64,000 bases of DNA, from contig NZ_JANUDY010000001.1 in NCBI RefSeq assembly GCF_024809975.1, positions 699,789 to 763,788 on the forward strand, in the 5' to 3' direction. Numbering within the stretch: the stretch's first letter is position 1; every line of letters begins with the position of its first letter. Shown one piece after another: positions 57,504-64,000 of the stretch. This DNA is from Comamonas sp. BIGb0152 (GTDB lineage: Bacteria; Pseudomonadota; Gammaproteobacteria; Burkholderiales; Burkholderiaceae_C). Below the pieces are notes generated by a model. It was not told the origin of the DNA, searched no databases, and saw nothing but the letters and a program-made list of their open reading frames with translations. The position numbers and the translations under genes are program-made.

Positions 57504-58423
57504 CAGACTTTCTCCACGATCTTCTGGCCCAGCAGGCCCTGAGGCCGCACCACCAGCACCACGATGATCAGCAAGAAGATGCTGATCTCGCGCATCTCCG
57601 CCTGCCACAGGCCGACCAAGGCCTCAATCAGGCCCAGCACAAAGCCGCCCAGCATACAGCCGCGCGGGCTGGTCAAGCCACCCAGGATGGCCGACGAGAA
57701 CGCCTTGAGCGCCAGGCTCATGCCCATGAAGACCGATGCGGTGGTGATGGGCGCAATCAGCAAACCGGCCAGGCCTGCCAGGCTGGAGCTGATGACAAAG
57801 GCCAGCACGACGATGGCTGTCACATTGATGCCCATCAAGGTGGCGGCACTGCCGCTTTGCGCGACGGCACGCACGGCCTTGCCGATGCGGGTGTGGCGCA
57901 TCACATAATCGAGCGCCAACAGCACGGCCACGCTGCAGACCAGCACCAGCACTTCTTGTGGCAACACACCGGCATTGCCGATGCGCAGCACCTCGCTACC
58001 CAGCGGCGAGGGCATGACCAGCGGCGCAGGGCCCCAGATGGCCAAGGCCGTGTTCTGGATGATGATGCCAAAGCCGATGGTGCTCATCACCCAGGCCATG
58101 CCGCCGCGCCCCACAAAAGGCCGCACGGCGGCGTAATACAGCAGCAGGCCGAGGACGGCCAACACGGCCATGGTGCCCACGAGGCTGAGCACATAGCGCC
58201 ACAGGCTCACATCGGCGGGCACCAGGCTGTCGGTGACGTTTTTGCCGGCCAGCAGCAACAGCACCGATACCGCCACAAAAGCTCCGGCGACCAGGAACTC
58301 GCCCTGGCCAAAATTCAAGGTCTTGGTGGTGTTGAAGGTGATGTTGAACCCCACCGCCACCAAGGCATAAATACTTCCCAAGGCCAGCCCGCTAAAGACC
58401 GCCTGCAGTATCGAATCCAGCAT
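57503..58423 (-). CDS. livH: LIV-type ABC permease LivH
   Basis: A 306-residue permease with about eight helices. The typical start LQAVFSGLALGSIYALVAVGFN and TLNFGQGEFLVAGAF mark LivH. It is the first gene after the binding-protein gene and is separated from it by a strong hairpin at 58447-58489. The ATG at 58423 and a GTG 15 bases earlier are both feasible. The stop overlaps the start of the livMG fusion. Confidence 0.93.
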   Translation of the reverse strand: MLDSILQAVFSGLALGSIYALVAVGFNITFNTTKTLNFGQGEFLVAGAFVAVSVLLLLAGKNVTDSLVPADVSLWRYVLSLVGTMAVLAVLGLLLYYAAVRPFVGRGGMAWVMSTIGFGIIIQNTALAIWGPAPLVMPSPLGSEVLRIGNAGVLPQEVLVLVCSVAVLLALDYVMRHTRIGKAVRAVAQSGSAATLMGINVTAIVVLAFVISSSLAGLAGLLIAPITTASVFMGMSLALKAFSSAILGGLTSPRGCMLGGFVLGLIEALVGLWQAEMREISIFLLIIVVLVVRPQGLLGQKIVEKV

Positions 58424-58446
58424 ACGCACCCCAGACACATTGCCGC

Positions 58447-58489
58447 TAAAAAAACCAGGCCTGCGCGCCGCATGGGCTGGCGCAGGCCT
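58447..58489 (-). terminator. Hairpin terminator/attenuator between livK-like and livH genes
   Basis: A 10-bp stem, AGGCCTGCGC (58457-58466) with GCGCAGGCCT (58480-58489), with a 13-base loop. On the minus strand it is followed by GG and a run of seven T. It lies 14 bp after the binding-protein stop, so it probably lets more receptor than permease be made. Confidence 0.85.
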
Positions 58490-58503
58490 GACGAGTCGAT
58501 GCC

Positions 58504-59697
58504 TTACTTCTTCAGATCCGCTGGCGTCAGCGATTTGTAGACGCTGTCTTCAAAGCGCACCACGTCGCTGCCCTTCCAGCGAGCGAGGTAGAAGTCGCTC
58601 ACGCTCAGGCCTTCGTGGTTGGTCTTGCTGAAGGGCTTGTCGTAGGTTTTGATGACGCCTTCGGTGCTGTTCAGGTTCTCCAGCGCAGCGGCAACCTTCT
58701 CGCCATCGGTGCTGTTGGCCTGCTTCATCGCAGCAGCCAGCAGCATCACCGAGTCATAGGCCTGGGCCGCGCAGGGGAAGGTGGTCAGGGTCGGGAAGTT
58801 GACGCGCACGCGCTGGCCCAGGGCCTTGGTCTTGGCGGAGGTGTCTTCTGTTGTGGAGGCCGCCATGATCAGGTGCTCGGCCAGCTTGGTGCCTGCCATC
58901 TTGGGCAGCAAGGAGCTGAGGTTGCCCCAGGTGCCCAGGGTGGTGGGCATGTAGTTGATCTTCTCCATGCTGCGCAGCACCTGGGCGGCGCCATCGGCAA
59001 TGCCGTAGATGATCACGGTGTCAGCCCCTGCCGCCTTGATCTTGTTGAGCTGCGAGGTCATGTCGGTGTCTTTGGGGCCGTACTTCTCGACCGCCACCGG
59101 TTTGACGCCGTGCAGCGCCAGAATCTCGGTCGCATCCTTGATGCCGCCCTGGCCGTAGCCGGTGGAATCGGCCAGGATGGCGATCTTCTTGTCCTTGGAG
59201 GCCTTGACGGCATAGGCACCGAGCAAGGCCACCTGCTCGCGGTCCACCATCGAAATGCGGTAGAGGTAGTTCTGGGACTCTTTGGCGTAGCGGGTGGTGA
59301 TCTCGGTGGCAGTGCCAATGGGCACGATCACTGGAATCTTCTTTTGCTGCGGAATATGCAGCCAGGCCAGCGCATTGCCGGAGTTGGCCGGGCCCACGAT
59401 GCCGCTGACCTTTTCGCTGTCGATCAGCTCTTGCACGGTCTGGATGGCCTTGGGGGGTGTGCCCTGGTCATCGCGCACCACGCCGACCAGTTTGCGGCCC
59501 ATGATGCCGCCGGCTTTATTGATGTCTTCAATAGCGGCTTCAAAACCCCAGCGCCCCGAGATACCCAGCTCGGCCACGCCGCTGGCCGATTGGTCGGCGG
59601 TGTAGCCGATCTTGATGTCCTGGGCCTGTGCCGAAAACGCCAAAGTGCTGGCCACCAGTGCCGCAGCCTTCGTCAAACGATAGACGAGCTTGTTCAT
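58504..59697 (-). CDS. Periplasmic substrate-binding protein of the LIV-type ABC system
   Basis: A 397-residue type I periplasmic binding protein. A signal peptide ends at SAQAQD near residue 26, and the mature chain begins with IKIGYTADQSASGVAELG. The two-lobed fold is evident from GIVGPANSGNALAW and the later TVIIYGIADGAAQVL. It belongs to the leucine-binding family, but the ligand is open because the operon adds a dehydrogenase. It is transcribed leftwards into the permease genes after an attenuator. Confidence 0.9.
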   Translation of the reverse strand: MNKLVYRLTKAAALVASTLAFSAQAQDIKIGYTADQSASGVAELGISGRWGFEAAIEDINKAGGIMGRKLVGVVRDDQGTPPKAIQTVQELIDSEKVSGIVGPANSGNALAWLHIPQQKKIPVIVPIGTATEITTRYAKESQNYLYRISMVDREQVALLGAYAVKASKDKKIAILADSTGYGQGGIKDATEILALHGVKPVAVEKYGPKDTDMTSQLNKIKAAGADTVIIYGIADGAAQVLRSMEKINYMPTTLGTWGNLSSLLPKMAGTKLAEHLIMAASTTEDTSAKTKALGQRVRVNFPTLTTFPCAAQAYDSVMLLAAAMKQANSTDGEKVAAALENLNSTEGVIKTYDKPFSKTNHEGLSVSDFYLARWKGSDVVRFEDSVYKSLTPADLKK

Positions 59698-59840
59698 GTT
59701 TGTCTCCTTGCTTTGTTGTCAAAATCTTCTTGGTCAGCCCCAACCGCACGCACGGGGCCCTTGTCTTCTTCAATATAGCGGCGGATGCCGCAAACGCTCT
59801 TCTGGCTTTCGCCTAGGTAAGAGTTCGTAACTACAACCCC

Positions 59841-61475
59841 TTAGTTCCGGTGCTCGGCCAGCAGCAGATCGGCGGCTTTCTCGGCAATCATCATCGTGGG
59901 GGCACCCGTGTTGCCCGAGGGCATGGCCGGCATCACCGAGGCATCCGCCACGCGCAGACCCGCCACGCCGTGCACGCGCAGCTGCGCATCTACTACCGAC
60001 GAGCGGTCATCCGCAGCACCCATGCGGCAGCTGCCCATGAAATGCCAGGCGGTGCTCCCCCGTTCCCGGGCAAACTGCAGCAATTCCGCGTCCGATTGCA
60101 GCTGGGCGGACGGTGCCTCATCGCTGGCCACATAGGGCGCCAGTGCCGGGCTGTGCAGCAGGCGCCGGGCCTGGCGCAGGCCCTCCACCACAAGGCGTTG
60201 GTCGGCTTCATGCTGCAGGTAGTGCGGCTGGATCAACGGGCTGTCCCAGGCATGGGCGGTGGCCAGGCGCACATGGCCCTTGCTCTGCGGGCGCAGCTGG
60301 TAGAAGCCCAAGGTCATGCCGGGAAATGCATCGAGCTGACCGGCAATCCCCGAGGCATAGCTGCCGGGTGAAAAATGGAACTGAAAATCGGCCCGCGCGC
60401 CAGGCGCCTGCGCGGATGAGAAGGCATAGGCCACCGAGGGGCTGATCGCCAGAATGCTGGGTTTTTTCACCAGCCAGCGTGCCACCTGGCCCCACAGCCG
60501 CCAACCCCGGGCCGTGGTGTTCAAGGTCGGCGCGTTCTGCACCCGCACTATGGAGCGCAGCATCATATGGTCCTGCAAACCCTGGCCCACGCCGGGCAGG
60601 TGCTGCAGCACCGAAATACCCAGGTCCTGCAACTGCTGCGCATCACCGAGCCCAGACAGGTTCAGCAGTTTGGGGGAGTTGATGGCACCGGCGGCCACCA
60701 CCACCTCGCGGTTCGCCTGCAGCCGCTGCACCGGTGCGCCGGGATGCGCAGCGTATTCCACCCCAACGGCACACGCGCCTTCCAGCAGGATTCGGCTCAC
60801 CTGGGCACGCGGTATCACCCGCAGATTGGGCCGCCCCTTGACCGGGCGCAAAAAGGCTTTGGCGGCGCTCACCCGCCAGCCCTGGTGAATCCAGCGCTGA
60901 TAATAGCCAGCGCCCTCTTGCTTGCCCGCGTTGTAATCCTTTCCGGACGGGATGCCCAAGCTGGCCGCCCCGGCAATGAAGGCATCGCACAGCGGGTGCC
61001 GCCAGTCGCAATCCGTAATCGGCAACTCCCCGTCCAGCCCCCGGTAGTTCACATCGCAAAGCGCCAAGCGCCGCTCCGAGCGCTTGAAATACGGCAACAC
61101 CTCGTCATAGGACCAGCCTGGTGCGCCCTGGGCCGCCCAGTCGTCATAGTCTTGGGCCTGGCCGCGTACATAGTTGAAGCCGTTGACGGCGCTGGAGCCC
61201 CCCAAGGTGCGGCCCAGCTGGGCAACCACCTGGCGGCCCAAGGTGGCCTCATGGGGCTCGGTCTTGAAGGGCCAGGTATAGCGGGGGTCGTAGCCGACCT
61301 TGATGAAGCCCGCCGGGATATGGATATAGGGGTTGTGGTCGGGTGGGCCGGCTTCCAGCAAACAGACCTGGAAACGGCCCGATTCGCTCAGGCGATTGGC
61401 CAGGATGCAGCCGGCCATGCCAGCACCGACAACGATGAAGTCACACGCTGCATCCCACTCTTGCACAGACCCCAT
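59841..61475 (-). CDS. GMC-family FAD-dependent alcohol dehydrogenase (second copy)
   Basis: A 544-residue choline-dehydrogenase-like flavoprotein, a clear relative of the enzyme at 53346-54962: both share LEAGPPDH, PAGFIKV, WSYDEVLP and the AGAINSPKLL segment. The FAD motif is DFIVVGAGMAGCILANRL, the active-site His is in STAWHFMGSCRMG and the Asn in PSGNTGAPTMMIAEK. The ATG at 61475 has GGAG five bases upstream; an earlier TTG is less likely. It is 143 bp upstream of the binding-protein gene, so the two GMC genes bracket the transporter. Confidence 0.9.
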   Translation of the reverse strand: MGSVQEWDAACDFIVVGAGMAGCILANRLSESGRFQVCLLEAGPPDHNPYIHIPAGFIKVGYDPRYTWPFKTEPHEATLGRQVVAQLGRTLGGSSAVNGFNYVRGQAQDYDDWAAQGAPGWSYDEVLPYFKRSERRLALCDVNYRGLDGELPITDCDWRHPLCDAFIAGAASLGIPSGKDYNAGKQEGAGYYQRWIHQGWRVSAAKAFLRPVKGRPNLRVIPRAQVSRILLEGACAVGVEYAAHPGAPVQRLQANREVVVAAGAINSPKLLNLSGLGDAQQLQDLGISVLQHLPGVGQGLQDHMMLRSIVRVQNAPTLNTTARGWRLWGQVARWLVKKPSILAISPSVAYAFSSAQAPGARADFQFHFSPGSYASGIAGQLDAFPGMTLGFYQLRPQSKGHVRLATAHAWDSPLIQPHYLQHEADQRLVVEGLRQARRLLHSPALAPYVASDEAPSAQLQSDAELLQFARERGSTAWHFMGSCRMGAADDRSSVVDAQLRVHGVAGLRVADASVMPAMPSGNTGAPTMMIAEKAADLLLAEHRN

Positions 61476-61576
61476 AACTACTCCAGGTAGCAACCAGACG
61501 AAAAGTCTAGGTGCTGCCTGGCGTCAGGCCTGTCGCTTCAGTGTCCGCCTCGGGGCCAGCAGCGGATCATGCAGGC

Positions 61577-62272
61577 TCAGGCGGCCACCACGGAGGCGCT
61601 GGCTACGCGCTGCGGCAGATCCGCCATGTGTTCGAAAAACTGGCTGGCACCCGCTGCCGCCAGCTCTGCCTGCGGGCAGACGGCATGGCCGGGCGGGTGG
61701 TAGGCCCACACCGTTGCGCCGGCTGCCACACCGGCCTGGGTGCCGGTGACGCTGTCTTCAATCACCAGACAACGGCGGGGGTCGGCCCCGAGCGCAGCTG
61801 CCGCCGCCAGGTAGACATCGGGAAAAGGCTTGGTACGCGGCATCTCGTGACCGCTGAAAATACGCCCCTCAAAATAGGGCAGCAGCCCGGCAATGCGCAG
61901 CTGCATGACGACCTTCTTGCGGTCGGCGCCCGACGCGCAAGCGATCTGCCCCTTGAACTGCGCATGCAGGGTCTGGATGGCATCCACGACACCCTCGATG
62001 GCCTTGACATCCTGCTCCAGCGCCACATTGCGGCGCGCATAGAACTCTTCCATCCAGGCATCGGTCAGTGGCTTGCCCGTATTCGCCTCAATCAGCGCCT
62101 TCTGGCTGCGCACCATCTTGCCGATGAACAGCTGCAAGCAGTCTTCGGACGACAGCACCCAGCCGGCCTCATTGAGCATGGTGCACAGCACCCGGTTGGT
62201 GATCAGTTCGCTGTCCACCAACACACCATCGCAATCAAACAGCATGGCCTCAAAGCCTGCATTGGGGTTCAT
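61577..62272 (-). CDS. HAD-superfamily phosphatase, beta-phosphoglucomutase-like
   Basis: A 231-residue HAD hydrolase of subfamily IA. The nucleophile is in MLFDCDGVLVDSE (near residue 13), motif II is CASGADRKK, Lys is in PRTKPFPDVYL and the acidic pair in CLVIEDSVTG. A helical cap lies between about residues 20 and 85. Such enzymes dephosphorylate sugar phosphates and related compounds; the actual substrate is unknown. It lies downstream of the YchJ gene, 31 bp away. Confidence 0.85.
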   Translation of the reverse strand: MNPNAGFEAMLFDCDGVLVDSELITNRVLCTMLNEAGWVLSSEDCLQLFIGKMVRSQKALIEANTGKPLTDAWMEEFYARRNVALEQDVKAIEGVVDAIQTLHAQFKGQIACASGADRKKVVMQLRIAGLLPYFEGRIFSGHEMPRTKPFPDVYLAAAAALGADPRRCLVIEDSVTGTQAGVAAGATVWAYHPPGHAVCPQAELAAAGASQFFEHMADLPQRVASASVVAA

Positions 62273-62303
62273 TTTCGATTCCTAGAAAAGGGGGAAATGG
62301 CGA

Positions 62304-62708
62304 TCAGAATTGGTCACCATCCAGATAAAACCAACGGCCCTGCTCTTTGACAAAGCGGCTGCGCTCATGCAGGCGCACCGCGCGGCCCTGCAGCTTGTAG
62401 CGGGCCACAAACTCCACCTCGGCATGGCTGTCGTCTACCGGCCTATACGCTTTCACCTGCAAGCCCATCCAGCGACATTGGGGCTCAAAATCCAGCTGCG
62501 ACGGGCGGGTGGAGGCATGCCAGGTGGCAAGCAGGTAGTCGCGCTGCTCCAGCACAAAGGCGCTGTAACGCGAGCGCATCAGGCGCTCGGCATCGGGTGC
62601 CGGCGTCCCATCAAAGTCGGCAACAAAGCGGCTGCAGCAGGCGCTATAGGTAGCACCGGATTCACAGGGGCACCGCAGTTGGCTGCCAGCGGGAGATTTC
62701 TTGGCCAT
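62304..62708 (-). CDS. YchJ-family SEC-C motif protein
   Basis: A 134-residue YchJ-like protein. The N-terminus carries the SEC-C-type metal motif CPCESGATYSACC, and the body contains ERLMRSRYSAFVLEQRDYLLATWH followed by a fold ending in GRWFYLDGDQF. Family members have no firmly assigned function. It follows the DUF4197 gene by 3 bp. Confidence 0.9.
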   Translation of the reverse strand: MAKKSPAGSQLRCPCESGATYSACCSRFVADFDGTPAPDAERLMRSRYSAFVLEQRDYLLATWHASTRPSQLDFEPQCRWMGLQVKAYRPVDDSHAEVEFVARYKLQGRAVRLHERSRFVKEQGRWFYLDGDQF

Positions 62709-62711
62709 CGT

Positions 62712-63431
62712 TTAGCGCAAGCTGCCAAAGACTTTGCGCACCGCCGCACTGGCGCTGCCCAGCGGGTTCTGGCGAATGGCACGCTCCTGCTCGGCAATGA
62801 CGGCATAGAGACCATCCAGGGTCTTGCCCGTCACATACTGGTTCAGATCCAGCACATCGCTAGAGACACCAAAGCTGGAGGCCTTGGCTACCAGCTGGTT
62901 GTACTGCTGCACCACACCCACCTGGCCGGTCGCCTGTGTCACCACGGGCAAAAACCGCTGCGCCAGAGGCTGGCGCGTCTTGTCCATGAAGAAGCTGGTT
63001 ACGGAGTGGTCGCCACCGCTCAGCACCCGCTTGGCGTCATCCAGCGTCATGCGCTGTACTGCATCGAGCAGCACATCCTTGCCCATGGGGACGGCCAGCT
63101 CAGCCGCACGGTTGATGCCCTGCTCCACCTCGTCGACATAGCGGCCCTGGCCAAAGCGGCGCATCATCTTGGCCGCTTCTCCCATATAGCCGGGCAGCGG
63201 AATGCGCAGCTGCGGGTTGTTGAAGAAGCCGCCGCTTGTCCCAAGCTGGGCTACCGCCACCTGGGCGCCCTGCGTTAGCGCCGCCTTGATACCCTGGCTC
63301 GCATCGGCATTCGTCAAATCCGATAGCGACAGCGCAAAAGCCGGGGATGCCAGCCCCGCACCAGCCATCACTGCCAGCAGTTGCAGCAGATGACGGCGCT
63401 GCGCCTGGCGCAGGTTGGCTTGTTCGGTCAT
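62712..63431 (-). CDS. DUF4197 family periplasmic protein
   Basis: A 239-residue protein with an N-terminal signal peptide (ARR-like basic start, hydrophobic LLAVMAGAGLASPAFA) and the DUF4197 body: GFFNNPQLRIPLPG, TKTLDGLY-like end and repeated amphipathic helices. The cleavage site is near residue 35. The ATG at 63431 has AAGGA upstream. It is first in a three-gene run with ychJ-like and HAD genes, next to the rRNA operon terminator. Function is unknown. Confidence 0.88.
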   Translation of the reverse strand: MTEQANLRQAQRRHLLQLLAVMAGAGLASPAFALSLSDLTNADASQGIKAALTQGAQVAVAQLGTSGGFFNNPQLRIPLPGYMGEAAKMMRRFGQGRYVDEVEQGINRAAELAVPMGKDVLLDAVQRMTLDDAKRVLSGGDHSVTSFFMDKTRQPLAQRFLPVVTQATGQVGVVQQYNQLVAKASSFGVSSDVLDLNQYVTGKTLDGLYAVIAEQERAIRQNPLGSASAAVRKVFGSLR

Positions 63432-63554
63432 GGCATTCCTTGAAAACACAAATGGCTATTGTGCCAAATGCCGGTGCCCTGCTGTGGGCAAGGGTGCTTG
63501 CCTGCCTGGTCCATCCAGCCCAATGGCCATCCGCGCACGGAATGCAATCCCCCA

Positions 63555-63589
63555 AAAGAAAAACCCCCCTGCCGTTAAGCAGAGGGGTT
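63555..63589 (-). terminator. Intrinsic terminator of the rRNA operon
   Basis: A stem at 63562-63589 (AACCCC...CTGC with GCAG...GGGGTT, one internal mismatch) preceded on the left by an A-rich run that reads as T on the minus strand. It is 13 bp past the 5S 3' end. Confidence 0.8.
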
Positions 63590-63602
63590 GATCAGTATAA
63601 AA

Positions 63603-63717
63603 GCCTGACGATGACCTACTTTCACACGGGAATCCGCACTATCATCGGCGCGAAGTCGTTTCACTGTCCTGTTCGGGATGGGAAGGAGTGGTACCAACTT
63701 GCTATGGTCATCAGGCA
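63603..63717 (-). rRNA. rrf: 5S ribosomal RNA
   Basis: About 115 nt on the minus strand, from TGCCTGATGACCATAGCAAG at the 5' end to GTAGGTCATCGTCAGGC at the 3' end; the two ends pair as helix I. The internal CCCGAACAGGACAGTGAAAC segment is the conserved 5S loop region. The end positions may vary by a few bases. Confidence 0.96.
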
Positions 63718-63973
63718 TAACTTTTTGCTTCTTGGCGGCTTTGCGCTGATCGGTCGATCAGGGCATTGCTGCTTTCAAAGCGAATTCATAGAGTCGGCAA
63801 CCTGCTTTTGAGGCGGGTTGCTATCAGCGTTTTATTTGATTGCGCCGACTTGGAAGGATGAGATTGTAACACTTTCGTGCCCATCTTTTATCACTTCAAG
63901 TCTTTGGCATAACTGCAGTTGCAGTGTTTCTTCGCATGGACCCCCATCTAAGGCGGGGGCCGATCAAAGTTAT
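63718..63973 (-). other. 23S-5S internal transcribed spacer
   Basis: A 256-bp spacer within the rRNA operon. It contains no tRNA and no gene. It is AT-richer than its surroundings and has short hairpins such as GATCGGTCGATC, probably RNase processing stems. Confidence 0.75.
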
Positions 63974-64000
63974 AGGGTCAAGCCGCACGAGCAATTAGTA
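63974..64000 (-). rRNA. rrl: 23S ribosomal RNA, 3' end only
   Basis: The last 27 bases at the right edge read TACTAATTGCTCGTGCGGCTTGACCCT in two parts on the minus strand: TACTAATTGCTCGTGCGG, then CTTGACCCT. This matches the conserved 23S 3' end (ACTAAT...GAGGCTTAACC in E. coli). The rest of the gene lies outside the window. Confidence 0.85.

Overview
The window reads as chromosome from a high-GC betaproteobacterium of the Comamonadaceae, most likely Comamonas or a close relative. The clues are a C-terminal-Phe OmpC-type porin with a betaproteobacterial signal peptide, a TctAB/TctDE tricarboxylate system, a leucine/isovalerate (liu) block, a double-length UvrA, the dapF-DUF484-xerC order, a class A RNase P RNA and a 5S gene next to a 23S 3' end. 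No insertion sequence, phage gene, CRISPR array or tRNA gene was seen. Coding density is very high and most genes sit in tightly packed directons. The genus call is inference from gene families, not from a database comparison.

Region 1 (1-12034). A truncated OmpR-family response regulator is divergent from a nine-gene rightward run. That run encodes a NodT-type outer-membrane lipoprotein, a DevC-like ABC permease, an ABC ATPase, a membrane-fusion lipoprotein, an MtnX-like HAD phosphatase, an alpha/beta hydrolase, two small EamA/ArnE-F-like membrane proteins and a DegT-type aminotransferase. It meets, tail to tail with a 71-bp coding overlap, a leftward three-gene run: class III aminotransferase, FemX-like GNAT and arginase-fold protein. 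Together they look like an uncharacterised amino-compound or envelope-modification and export cluster. A 10-bp-period direct repeat upstream of the long operon is a candidate site for the regulator.

Region 2 (12246-22824). Housekeeping genes: pssA, a NUDIX-metallo-beta-lactamase fusion, dapF-DUF484-xerC, rnpB, a divergent AraC regulator/EamA exporter pair, a small membrane protein, cysK and putP.

Region 3 (22845-33885). tctA and tctB are present without tctC. They lie downstream of a TctDE-type two-component pair, and tandem repeats sit upstream of tctB. The 1987-residue tandem UvrA follows, with a perfect CTGT-N8-ACAG LexA-type box in its upstream region.

Region 4 (33885-50857). A porin, an MHS-type MFS transporter behind an unusually structured intergenic stretch, a three-gene YbaK/DUF1289/DsbA-like operon, and a leucine-degradation block: mvaB, ghrA, the carboxylase alpha subunit, DUF4126, methylglutaconyl-CoA hydratase, the carboxylase beta subunit and an acyl-CoA synthetase. 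A CPA1 antiporter interrupts the block, no isovaleryl-CoA dehydrogenase is in view, and an AraC regulator diverges at its end.

Region 5 (50976-64000). A GST and an acyl-CoA ligase converge on a complete LIV-type ABC importer that carries a LivM-LivG fusion and is flanked by two related GMC dehydrogenases, which suggests a catabolic unit for an alcohol-type substrate. Then come a HAD phosphatase, a YchJ protein, a DUF4197 protein and the 3' end of an rRNA operon read leftwards.
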